DNA of 64,000 nt from NCBI RefSeq assembly GCF_000517545.1, contig NZ_BAIV01000021.1, forward strand, positions 1 to 64,000. Reading direction: 5' to 3'. A program made the translations under genes and the position numbers. The notes beneath the pieces are model-generated. The model searched no databases. It saw only the letters and a list, made by a program, of their open reading frames with translations, and was not told where the DNA came from. Source of the DNA: Bacteroides reticulotermitis JCM 10512. Its GTDB lineage: Bacteria > Bacteroidota > Bacteroidia > Bacteroidales > Bacteroidaceae. Below are positions 24,543 through 32,257 of the stretch, piece after piece; within the stretch, counting starts at the first letter, position 1; each line of letters opens with the position of its first letter.

Positions 24543-27064
24543 TCAGGGGTTGATGTTTGGTTTTGCTCTTCCCGTTTCTTTTCCGCCAGCCTGCGGATGG
24601 CGAGCTCCAGATTGCCGTCCAGTTCTTCCGCAAGTTTCCGGACTTCAAGTTTCTCCGATTCTTCCGTGGTGAACACCAGGTACTCTTCTTCGCTCACTTC
24701 TGTAGCATATACCGCCGAATGGGTACCGCCGAGTCCGATCCAGACTTCCCGGTAGAAGCGCCCGGAATGATTCGCCTGGTTGATGGAGAGGATTTGTCCT
24801 TTTTCCTTTTCCGTCAGCCCCAACAGTTTCTGGATATGCTCAAACTTGTTCATGTACTTGCGTTGGTCGAGCAGTATCTTGCAGTCACTGTTGTTGATGA
24901 TGGCTTCCTTGACAACGGGCGAACTGATGATGTCATCCACTTCCTGCGTAACGACCACCGCTTCACCGAAATACTTCCGGACCGTCTTAAAAAGATACTT
25001 GATGTATTCACTCATATTGGCGGACATCAGGGCTTTCCAACACTCTTCGATCAGTATCATCTTGCGGATACCTTTGAGCTTCCGCATCTTGCTAATAAAC
25101 GTTTCCATGATAATCAGTGTCACCACCGGAAGCAGCACTTTATTACCGCTGATGTTATCCAGTTCAAAGACGATGAACCGCTTGTTCGTCAAATCCAGCT
25201 CCTTGTCGGAATTCAGCAGGAAGTCATAGTCACCGCCCCGGTAGAAGGGCTCCAACACGTTCAGGAATCCGTCAATGTCGAAATCTTTCTCACGGACTTT
25301 CTTTTCTTCCATCATCCGGCGGTAGTCGTCACGGACAAACTCATAAAAGCCGTTGAAGTCGGGGGCAAGGCCTTTGTCTTCCGTAATCTTCCGGAGGTAG
25401 GCATTGACCGCACCGGACAGGGCCACTTCTTCCGAACGTTTCGGGGATTCGTCTTCCCGTTTCCAGAGTGTCAGGATAAGCGTCTTTATACTTTCACGTT
25501 TTTCCACGTCAAACTGCCCGCTGTCAGTATAGAAAGGGTTGAAGGCAATGGGATCGTCCTCCTCATACGTAATATAAATGCCGTCTTCCCCATTTGACCG
25601 GTCATGGATCATGCGGCACAGTCCCTGGTAGCTGTTACCCGTATCCACCAGCAGAACATGCGCACCCTGCTCGTAGTATTGCCTCACCAGATGGTTGGTG
25701 AAAAAGCTTTTCCCGCTGCCGCTTGGTCCCAGGATGAATTTGTTACGGTTGGTGATAATACCCCGTTTCATGGGAAGGTCGCTGATATCCAGATGAATGG
25801 GAATACCGCTCTGCCGGTCAGCCATGCGGATACCGAAAGGACTGGGTGAACTGCGGTAGTTCGTTTCCGCCGTGAACAGGCAGACAGCCTGTTCCAGGAA
25901 GGTATAGAACGATTCTTCCGCCGGGAAGTCGCCCGCATTGCCGGGGATGCCGGCCCAATAAAGGACCGGGGTGTCAATCGTGTTGTGGCGCGGGGTACAT
26001 TCCATCATGGCGAGCTGGCTGCCCGTGTCGTTCTTTACCCTGCGGAATTCCTCTTCGTCTTCCGCCCATGCCATCACGTTGCAGTGGCAGCGGACGGGCA
26101 ATACACCTTTGGTGTGCGCCTCATCGAGATACATTTCCGCCCATTCCTGATTGATGGCATTGCTGCGGCTGTATTTTGACAGTGAGAGCATATTACGGGA
26201 GGTTTTCTCCATATGTTGTAGTATCTCCTGCGCGTCGTCTATGAAAATGTACTGCGAATAGATGTGGTTACAGGAGAGCAATAATCCAACAGGGGCAGCG
26301 AACGACAGGCGGCAGTCGCTCCGGTCGGTGGACATCCGCTCATAGCGCATGTCCGTGTTCACCTTTCCGGGCAGGTCTTCCGCATCCGAAAGGGTATGCA
26401 GGCAAAGCCGCTTGTCACCGATACGCATCACGCCGGGCTCCAGGCAGATATCTTCCAGCACGGCGGCCGTCTCTTCCTGTGACAGGGAGAAGTATTTCTC
26501 CACCAGTCCGGGGCGGTCTTTGGTTCCGGTAATCTCGTCCGTCCCCAGGCGACGCAGTTTCACATAGCCCGAATCATTGACGATCCGTTCGAATTGTTCC
26601 ACCGCTTCCAGGAATTTAGCGGCGGTGTCTTTGTCGCTAATCTCTTTAGGCAGCAGGAAGCCGCGGCAGAGTGTATTGAAGTCGCTTTTCCGGCGGCTGC
26701 GTTCTTTCGTGGTCTTCGTCAGGTACAGGTAGCATTTGTGGTTCAGGTACGGGCGTTCATTGAAATGGCGCTCGTAGCTCTTCGAGAGGAAACTCTGTTC
26801 GTCCGTTTTTAAATCCGGACAGTAGTTTTCCTTCGTGAACCAGTCCTGCTTGCAGACGACGGAATAATTCGGAAGCACTTTGATGGCTTTTATCCACGAA
26901 GAATGGATGGCCTCGTATTCAGCGGACGTGACGGTATAGAGTTCGGGCAGTTCCGCCTCGAAGGCTACGGTCAGGTCGGCATCCTTGCTCACGATGCATC
27001 CCTTTTCCACACACAGCAGGGGAAACTTCTGTTCCAGTGTTTCAGCTTTCAGTACGTTTCTCAT
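24539..27064 (-). CDS. traG: Conjugation ATPase TraG (VirB4-like)
   Basis: An 841-residue cytoplasmic ATPase that powers the type IV secretion channel. Walker A is GPSGSGKSFFTNH at about residue 446-458. A Walker-B-like strand RKMILIEECWKALM follows, then TQEVDDIISS and the C-terminal motif CKILLDQRKYMNKF typical of TraG/VirB4. It is the largest gene of the operon, overlapping traF and the DUF3876 gene by 4 bp each. Intact, of normal family length. Confidence 0.95.
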   Translation of the reverse strand: MRNVLKAETLEQKFPLLCVEKGCIVSKDADLTVAFEAELPELYTVTSAEYEAIHSSWIKAIKVLPNYSVVCKQDWFTKENYCPDLKTDEQSFLSKSYERHFNERPYLNHKCYLYLTKTTKERSRRKSDFNTLCRGFLLPKEISDKDTAAKFLEAVEQFERIVNDSGYVKLRRLGTDEITGTKDRPGLVEKYFSLSQEETAAVLEDICLEPGVMRIGDKRLCLHTLSDAEDLPGKVNTDMRYERMSTDRSDCRLSFAAPVGLLLSCNHIYSQYIFIDDAQEILQHMEKTSRNMLSLSKYSRSNAINQEWAEMYLDEAHTKGVLPVRCHCNVMAWAEDEEEFRRVKNDTGSQLAMMECTPRHNTIDTPVLYWAGIPGNAGDFPAEESFYTFLEQAVCLFTAETNYRSSPSPFGIRMADRQSGIPIHLDISDLPMKRGIITNRNKFILGPSGSGKSFFTNHLVRQYYEQGAHVLLVDTGNSYQGLCRMIHDRSNGEDGIYITYEEDDPIAFNPFYTDSGQFDVEKRESIKTLILTLWKREDESPKRSEEVALSGAVNAYLRKITEDKGLAPDFNGFYEFVRDDYRRMMEEKKVREKDFDIDGFLNVLEPFYRGGDYDFLLNSDKELDLTNKRFIVFELDNISGNKVLLPVVTLIIMETFISKMRKLKGIRKMILIEECWKALMSANMSEYIKYLFKTVRKYFGEAVVVTQEVDDIISSPVVKEAIINNSDCKILLDQRKYMNKFEHIQKLLGLTEKEKGQILSINQANHSGRFYREVWIGLGGTHSAVYATEVSEEEYLVFTTEESEKLEVRKLAEELDGNLELAIRRLAEKKREEQNQTSTPE

Positions 27065-27381
27065 AGGTTTCTTTTTAGGGTCAGTAACCGGAAGATTCTC
27101 ACGCGACGGATCAGATAGCGCGGATGGCGTTTCTCCGCCAGCAACTTCATCAGCCCGTGTTCACCGTACCTGGCATTCAGACGGAAGGTCAGCCAAACGA
27201 GCAGACTGCCGGATACGGCTCCAAAAGGAATGCATATCCACTGGTCTACGCCTGCCACGAACAGGATGACAAACAGCAGGAACACCGCCGCCAGACCTCC
27301 CGCAAAGATGAAAAGGTATCGGGATTTGAGTCCCTTGAACTCCGTCGGCTTGCCCGCCCCTTTGTTAATCTGATACTCCAT
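27061..27381 (-). CDS. traF: Conjugal transfer protein TraF (DUF4133)
   Basis: A 106-residue protein starting MEYQINKGAGKPTEFKGLK with two membrane segments (about residues 25-65), matching TraF/DUF4133, the VirB3-like partner of TraG. It overlaps traG in an ATGA arrangement. Confidence 0.9.
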   Translation of the reverse strand: MEYQINKGAGKPTEFKGLKSRYLFIFAGGLAAVFLLFVILFVAGVDQWICIPFGAVSGSLLVWLTFRLNARYGEHGLMKLLAEKRHPRYLIRRVRIFRLLTLKRNL

Positions 27382-27386
27382 AGCCG

Positions 27387-27683
27387 TTAGAGAAAGAAGG
27401 AACGCAGAATGGTAGCCGCCACAATCAGGAAGATACAGGCAAAGAACCAGCTGGCCGCTGTCTTGCTCGTATCGGGGTCACCGCTTGAAAATTTGCTGTA
27501 GGTCTTGATACCTCCCACTAACCCCAATACCGCGCCAATGGCATAACACAGTTTGGTGGCCGGATCAAAGTAGGATGTCATCATGCTGGTGGCTTCATTA
27601 ATGCCCGCAAGGCCCTGGCCTTGTGCAAAAGCGGTTGCCACGGCAAATACGCCCAAAGTTGAAAAAAGGATTCTTTTTCTCAT
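27387..27683 (-). CDS. traE: Conjugal transfer protein TraE (DUF4134)
   Basis: About 98 residues from MRKRILFSTLGVFAVATAFA at 27683, preferred over ATG 27707 because the signal peptide begins there. The GINEATSMMTSYFDPATKL core and the two membrane helices match TraE/DUF4134, a VirB2-like subunit. It is the first gene of the long minus-strand tra operon and has its own promoter region. Confidence 0.9.
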   Translation of the reverse strand: MRKRILFSTLGVFAVATAFAQGQGLAGINEATSMMTSYFDPATKLCYAIGAVLGLVGGIKTYSKFSSGDPDTSKTAASWFFACIFLIVAATILRSFFL

Positions 27684-27724
27684 TGTCGAATCGTTTAGGT
27701 GAGACATAAAATTGAATTCGACTG

Positions 27725-27757
27725 CAAATATATAGGCATTAATCAGCTGTGCAGCAA
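27725..27757 (-). promoter_or_regulatory. Promoter of the traE-traQ operon
   Basis: On the minus strand TATATTTG (27732-27725) is a consensus -7 box, with TTG (27757-27755) 22 bp upstream. It predicts a leader of about 35 bases before traE. The phased repeats at 27771-27794 lie just upstream, where an activator would bind. Confidence 0.6.
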
Positions 27758-27770
27758 GTGTTTCATCAGG

Positions 27771-27794
27771 TGTCGCCAGATGTCATTAGATGTC
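27771..27794. promoter_or_regulatory. Phased TGTC repeats upstream of traE (operator candidate)
   Basis: TGTC occurs at 27771, 27781 and 27791, exactly 10 bp apart, in the contexts GGTGTC, GATGTC and GATGTC. A matching trio is at 30272-30295 in front of the mob genes, and both share GATGTCATTA. Ten-bp phasing puts all copies on one DNA face, typical of cooperative regulator binding. The cognate protein is not known. Confidence 0.6.
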
Positions 27795-27940
27795 CGGTGC
27801 GGACTGTTTCAGACAAAGGGAACTGATAGACAATAAAATAGTTCAATACGATTATAAGCAGATTCTGCAACGTATCGTTGCAGTTTTACCTCGGGAGGAA
27901 GCCTACTGCTATTAAGCAAATGCAAAGAACCGGCAAAAAT

Positions 27941-27980
27941 AAAGACACATTTTGCCTTTTTCATTCTGGAATGTGTCTTT
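27941..27980 (-). terminator. Terminator of the traA operon
   Basis: An 11-bp perfect stem AAAGACACATT (27941-27951) pairs with 27970-27980. On the minus strand it is followed by a U-rich run. It lies 20 bp past the stop of the gene at 28000-28674. The rest of 27684-27999 holds the traE promoter and operator repeats; no gene was seen there. Confidence 0.75.
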
Positions 27981-27999
27981 ATCAAAGGAAGCGGGTAAA

Positions 28000-28674
28000 T
28001 TACAGGTACTGTTTCCATTCATCCGACGGGAATGTGCCTGCCATCGTTTTTCTCACCGGCAGTGCATTCCCTTCCCCGTCCAGGTATTTACCCATCAGGT
28101 TCTCGATGACGTTCTTATTCTCAACCTGGGAAGAAAAGATCTCAAACAGGTCCGTTTCCCGGATGGCGTACAGGGTAAGGGCCGCACGGCGTGATTTCTC
28201 TTCATCCTGGTCCGCATGGTCCAATTTGAACAATACGTTGCCGGCATTGTCAAGGTCGGCAGGTGTCACGGCTCCCGATACTGGATCAACTTCAGGGGAT
28301 GTCACGTCCAGATCTTCCTGTTCTTCCTTCAATATTTTCATCTCTTCCAACGGTAACTGACATTCCACATCCTCCTCCGGGATATCTTCGTCTTCACCGA
28401 TATAGCCTGTATCCAAAGGCTGGCTCATATAAGGAGCCGCGGTTTTTCCGGCATTTTCGTCCAGATAGACAAAGCGGGTGCCGCCCATCACGCCGGATTC
28501 ATCCGCCGCTTCCGGCAAAATGGTCTCCGATTCCTTCTTATCCGTCCGGACAGGAGGAGTCTTCACATACAACAAGTCACATATCTCACGCACCTTCTTT
28601 TTAGTTCCCCATACCTTATATAATATATAGAAAACACAGGCAAGGCGTACCGACAGATATACTATTTCTTCCAT
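28000..28674 (-). CDS. Conjugal transfer region protein (DUF4122)
   Basis: A 224-residue protein with a short N-terminal hydrophobic segment (YLSVRLACVFYILYKVW) and a highly acidic middle. The conserved-looking C-terminal half includes AALTLYAIRETDLFEIFSSQ. It resembles the DUF4122 proteins (sometimes named TraD) of CTnDOT-type elements. It overlaps the upstream gene by 13 bp. Role in transfer unknown. Confidence 0.78.
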   Translation of the reverse strand: MEEIVYLSVRLACVFYILYKVWGTKKKVREICDLLYVKTPPVRTDKKESETILPEAADESGVMGGTRFVYLDENAGKTAAPYMSQPLDTGYIGEDEDIPEEDVECQLPLEEMKILKEEQEDLDVTSPEVDPVSGAVTPADLDNAGNVLFKLDHADQDEEKSRRAALTLYAIRETDLFEIFSSQVENKNVIENLMGKYLDGEGNALPVRKTMAGTFPSDEWKQYL

Positions 28675-29114
28675 TGCACGGGTTTTTTAGTCGCTTTCCG
28701 GTTATACATTTCGTTAATCACATCCTGGTACCTCTCCAGATGATCCGACAATACATTGTTCACGAAAGTGGGCACGGACATATCCGGTGCGATGACCGGC
28801 AGCACTTCGGCGATGACCCGGTACAGGGAATCATGGATATAGGTCTGGCGCCTTGTCCCGGTAAGCTGTATCTTAAGGAACAGTTCCGCATATTCCTCAT
28901 ATCCTGAAACACGGAGTGCTTTTTTACCGGTAACCATTTTCTTATCTGTAGTTATCTCCTTCTCCCCTGTCTCCGGCGGTCCGGATTGTAGTTTCCCGTC
29001 TCCTTCCACCGGAGATTCTTCCTTTATCTTTTCCAAAGCCGAAGTATCCCCGGCTACCATCCGCTTGAGGGTATCCTCATCCACATTATAGACTGACCTG
29101 TTCCTGTTTGCCAT
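28662..29114 (-). CDS. DUF3408 family transfer-region protein
   Basis: A 150-residue protein with a disordered N-terminal half. The C-terminal domain (TYIHDSLYRVIAEVLPVI, FVNNVLSDHLERYQDV) resembles DUF3408, likely a small ribbon-helix-helix-like or partition partner encoded next to the ParA-type TraA. Expressed with traA, 11 bp downstream of it. Confidence 0.78.
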   Translation of the reverse strand: MANRNRSVYNVDEDTLKRMVAGDTSALEKIKEESPVEGDGKLQSGPPETGEKEITTDKKMVTGKKALRVSGYEEYAELFLKIQLTGTRRQTYIHDSLYRVIAEVLPVIAPDMSVPTFVNNVLSDHLERYQDVINEMYNRKATKKPVQWKK

Positions 29115-29125
29115 ATCCGTACGGG

Positions 29126-29884
29126 TTAAAGTCCGGTAATCTTTTCTATTTCACCGGCAAGTAAATCCAGGTTACTCCCTTTCAGTAAGGCGGCAGACGG
29201 GGAAAACAACGTACTGCGGAAAATCTGCCCGTTCTGCCCGGCATCCTTGTTGTAGCGTTCCGCACGCGGAAGGGTAGTATCCAACACTGGAAGGTTCAGG
29301 GAACGGAGAATGGTCATATAAGCATTATACAACTCTTTGGATACACGCTTGTCCATCTTGTTCCAGAACATATAGATGCCCTGTAAAGGAACTTCCTTAT
29401 GGCAGTTGAGGTATTCACGGATGGCAAGGACAAAGGTCATGCTGCTTTGCATGACCATCCGTTCCTGTGTGACGGGGGTGAAAACATAGTCCATATTAAT
29501 GATGGACTGGAAAACTCCCGTTGTATTGACGGTTCCCGGCAGGTCAACAAGGACCATGTCATATCCGATATCGGAACGGTCGATAAAATCGTAAGCCGCC
29601 TTTTTTGCCTGCTGCGGCGTGGATGACAGGATATTGTATGCTTTTCTTCCGGTATCCCCGAACTGTTCCACCAGCAAACCTTGCAAGCGTGCATTCTTTT
29701 CCACGTTTTTCACGTCCCATTCACGCATAATCCTGATGCTGTGTTGGGGATAGTCGCAATCTACTACAAGCACGTTCTTCCCGATGCAATAATGGAAATA
29801 ACTGGCAAGCAACACGGTAAGGGTTGATTTGCCCACTCCGCCCTTCTGGTTACTCAGGGCGACAAATAAAGGTTCCTTCTTCAT
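29126..29884 (-). CDS. traA: TraA, ParA-type ATPase
   Basis: A 252-residue MinD/ParA-family ATPase with the deviant Walker A KGGVGKSTLTVLL at about residues 14-26, the Walker A' region DCDYPQHSIRIM and Walker B MVLVDLPGTVNTTG. In Bacteroides elements it is TraA, placed first in the transfer region. It may position the element or the transfer machinery. Intact. Confidence 0.9.
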   Translation of the reverse strand: MKKEPLFVALSNQKGGVGKSTLTVLLASYFHYCIGKNVLVVDCDYPQHSIRIMREWDVKNVEKNARLQGLLVEQFGDTGRKAYNILSSTPQQAKKAAYDFIDRSDIGYDMVLVDLPGTVNTTGVFQSIINMDYVFTPVTQERMVMQSSMTFVLAIREYLNCHKEVPLQGIYMFWNKMDKRVSKELYNAYMTILRSLNLPVLDTTLPRAERYNKDAGQNGQIFRSTLFSPSAALLKGSNLDLLAGEIEKITGL

Positions 29885-29934
29885 AACTTCATGAATTTAG
29901 GGGTTAATAACTTATTTTCTTCTCTCGTTTGTAT

Positions 29935-29953
29935 GTTTACATCCGGTGACGCC
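29935..29953 (-). promoter_or_regulatory. Partial operator-like site upstream of traA
   Basis: On the minus strand the sequence GTCACCGGATGTAAAC is present about 55 bp before traA. Its first 12 bases are identical to part of the trio at 30272-30295. It preserves the 10-bp spacing, with the second TGTC changed to TGTA. A third binding site for the same regulator is plausible but weaker. Confidence 0.4.
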
Positions 29954-30271
29954 ATGCAGCGGTCCATATTCCACCATCTTGTATCAATACAAGACCGGTA
30001 ATTTGGTATCCGGACATTACAGGTTACACGACTTTATTACATTCTTTGCCGCAAGGCTTCATGGCAATGCGTGTATGAATGCATTGATGCATATCCAGCC
30101 TTATTATGTTACATCTTTCAGAACCACAACGTACTCATACAATGCAACACGCTTGGCAACCGTGCAATGCCTCTGTCGGTGTATCATTTCAATACCTGCC
30201 GCCTTGCATCATGCCAAAAGTATAACGTGTTTCTGATACTGTCACCCAATCCAGGGCCACCTGACACCAGA

Positions 30272-30295
30272 TGTCACCGGATGTCATTACGTGTC
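30272..30295. promoter_or_regulatory. Phased TGTC repeats upstream of mob genes (operator candidate)
   Basis: TGTC occurs at 30272, 30282 and 30292, exactly 10 bp apart, matching the trio at 27771-27794 in front of traE. The centre is about 60 bp upstream of the predicted mob start point. An inverted half-site (TGACACC) precedes it at 30262-30268. The rest of 29885-30260 shows no gene; it holds short direct and inverted repeats only. Confidence 0.6.
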
Positions 30296-30308
30296 ATATA
30301 TACGTCTG

Positions 30309-30339
30309 TTTACCAGCCGTTCAGGCTGCGCTAACTTTG
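30309..30339 (+). promoter_or_regulatory. Promoter of the mob genes
   Basis: TTTA (30309-30312), one base off the -33 consensus, lies 19 bp before TAACTTTG (30332-30339), a perfect -7 box. The transcript would start near 30346 and run through the hairpin cluster into the gene at 30583. Confidence 0.6.
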
Positions 30340-30372
30340 CAAAACCAGAATAAGGTAATGGAGGAAACCATG

Positions 30373-30517
30373 CTTCATCGGACCACAGCACGCCGTGAAC
30401 GTCGCGCAGCAATCCGATGAAGGAGGATTCTCCATTCAAACGAATGGAGCAAGTTGTGTTTTCGTCCGACAGGAAGGCTCCTGTCCGACAAAAACCACCT
30501 TGCCCTCCCGATGGTCG
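30373..30517. other. Hairpin cluster, probable oriT
   Basis: Four inverted repeats are packed directly before the relaxosome genes. They are CTTCATCGGA (30373-30382 with 30413-30422); CTCCATTC/GAATGGAG with a 4-base loop (30430-30449); GACAGGA (30468-30474 with 30479-30485); and a CCCGA/TCGGG hairpin (about 30507-30519). Origins of transfer in this family lie just upstream of the mobilisation genes and contain such repeats. The nick site cannot be named from sequence alone. Confidence 0.55.
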
Positions 30518-30582
30518 GGGGATTTCCTCCAAAGTCGGAAATTCTGGCTGAGAAAGAGTATGAACCCAATACCTCAAAGTGT

Positions 30583-31005
30583 ATGAAGGAGGAATCGAGA
30601 ACAAGAACGGGCAGAAAGCCCAAGAACGATCCGGCGGACTACAAGTATAGTTTCCGTCTGAATGCCGAAGAGAACACACGTTTTGAAAGACTGGTTGCCG
30701 ATGCGGATGCCAAAGACCGGACACTTTTTATCAAGAAGTCGATCTTTGGCGGGCAACTCAAGGTGGTGAAAATCGACAAGGCAACGATGGATTACTACAT
30801 CCGCCTGACGGAATTCCACAAACAGTTTCAAGCAATCGGCAACAATTACAACCAGGTGGTACGTGCCATCAAGACCAATTTCGGGGAGAAACGTGCGATG
30901 TCGTTGCTCTATAAACTGGAAAAAATGACTGTCGAACTGATGCTGCTGACGAAAAAAATAAGAACGTTAACTGAAGAATACGAGAAAAAATGGTTGCAAA
31001 AATAA
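30583..31005 (+). CDS. mobA: MobA, relaxosome accessory protein
   Basis: About 140 residues from MKEESRTRTGRKP at 30583; the in-frame upstream codons overlap the hairpin region and are not used. It has a ribbon-helix-helix-like N-terminal part (KYSFRLNAEENTRFERLV) and a MobC/MbeC-like C-terminal region (FQAIGNNYNQVVRAI). Such proteins bind oriT and help the relaxase. It overlaps the relaxase start by 16 bp. Confidence 0.85.
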   Translation: MKEESRTRTGRKPKNDPADYKYSFRLNAEENTRFERLVADADAKDRTLFIKKSIFGGQLKVVKIDKATMDYYIRLTEFHKQFQAIGNNYNQVVRAIKTNFGEKRAMSLLYKLEKMTVELMLLTKKIRTLTEEYEKKWLQK

Positions 31006-32249
31006 GCCATGGCAACAGTCTCTACGGGGCGCTTTTCTACAATCATGAGAAGGTAGGAAAAGGCATTGCTGAAATATTGTCCGGCAACCGGATGATTTCC
31101 GATCGCCTGGGACTGCCGGGAAAGGACATACGGCTTGCGCTGCTGTCCTTTGAAAACTACCTGCTGGCAAACAGGAATACGGAGAGCCCCGTCCTGCACA
31201 TCGCACTCAGTCCGGCACCGGAGGACAAGCTTTCTGATGAACAGTTGGCGGATTTAGCAGGGAAATACATGCAAAAGATGGGCTATGGCGACCAGCCTTA
31301 CATCGCCTATAAGCACAAGGATACACACAATACGCATGTCCATATCGTAAGTATCTGCGTGGATGAGGAAGGAAAGAAGATCAGCGACTCTTATGAACAC
31401 CGCCGTTCCATGACCGCCTGCCGGGAACTGGAGATTGACTTCGGACTGCGCAACGGTGCGGACATGGAGGGACGGAATCTGAAAGCGGAACTGAAAAAGG
31501 TGGACGCTTCGGAAGGTGATATACGACACAGGATAGGGAATACCCTGAAAGCCGTGCTCGAAGGCTACCGTTTCCATACGTTCGGCGAATACAGCGCCCT
31601 GCTCTCCACGTTCAACATCGAAGCCCGACAGGTCAGGGGGGAATACAAGGGCACGCCTTATACCGGTATTGTCTACTCGGCGACCGATGACAATGGGAAA
31701 GTGGTCAGCCCGCCTTTCAAAAGTGCACGCTTCGGCAAACGTTTCGGGAACGAACGGCTGGAAAAGAGGATGCTCTCACACGCCAAAGACTTCAAGGAAG
31801 GCAAATGGACTCCGGGCATCAAGGGAACCGTTGTTTACGCCATGCAGCACGCACGTTCGCGTGAAGAGCTGACAGACCGCTTACGAAAGAACCACATTGA
31901 CATCGTTTTCCGCCGGAATGAGCAGGGACGTATCTATGGTGTCACTTTCATAGACCATGACAACCGGGAAGTATTCAACGGCTCACGCATGGGTAAGGAA
32001 TTCTCCGCCAATGTGTTCAACGAACTCTTCAGAGGATGGGACAGAATATCCGGAAATGACAAAGACGCGCATGCAGCGACGGAACTTTGGCAGCAGCATG
32101 TCCACAATGTGGAACACGGAAGCGCATTGGAGCAGGCGGCAGGCGTTTTCTCTATGGAAACCAACCCGGCGGATTACGAGGAAGAGAACTTCGCACGCCG
32201 TATGAAGAAAAAGAAGAAAACCGTAAAACGCAAATCACGCGGTATTTAA
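30990..32249 (+). CDS. mobB: MobB, MOBP-type relaxase
   Basis: A 419-residue relaxase that nicks oriT and leads the strand into the recipient. The histidine triad is visible as DTHNTHVH, with H113, H116 and H118 in the second catalytic motif. The N-terminal segment MVAKISHGNSLYGALFYNHEKVG provides candidate catalytic Tyr residues. The C-terminal tail is very basic (KKKKKTVKRKSRG). It is co-transcribed with mobA and the coupling protein gene. Confidence 0.92.
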   Translation: MVAKISHGNSLYGALFYNHEKVGKGIAEILSGNRMISDRLGLPGKDIRLALLSFENYLLANRNTESPVLHIALSPAPEDKLSDEQLADLAGKYMQKMGYGDQPYIAYKHKDTHNTHVHIVSICVDEEGKKISDSYEHRRSMTACRELEIDFGLRNGADMEGRNLKAELKKVDASEGDIRHRIGNTLKAVLEGYRFHTFGEYSALLSTFNIEARQVRGEYKGTPYTGIVYSATDDNGKVVSPPFKSARFGKRFGNERLEKRMLSHAKDFKEGKWTPGIKGTVVYAMQHARSREELTDRLRKNHIDIVFRRNEQGRIYGVTFIDHDNREVFNGSRMGKEFSANVFNELFRGWDRISGNDKDAHAATELWQQHVHNVEHGSALEQAAGVFSMETNPADYEEENFARRMKKKKKTVKRKSRGI

Positions 32250-32257
32250 AATCAATT

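Noticed and set aside
24557..25597. 346-codon plus-strand frame opposite traG
   Set aside because: Antisense to the VirB4-like ATPase with intact Walker motifs.
27809..28018. Small frame and T-rich sequence near 27.9 kb as an extra gene
   Set aside because: It overlaps the terminator hairpin at 27941-27980 and has no recognisable protein features.
30050..30200. Short repeats containing GCAATG/CATTG as a possible CRISPR-like or iteron array
   Set aside because: Spacing is irregular and there is no conserved repeat-spacer pattern or nearby rep or cas gene.
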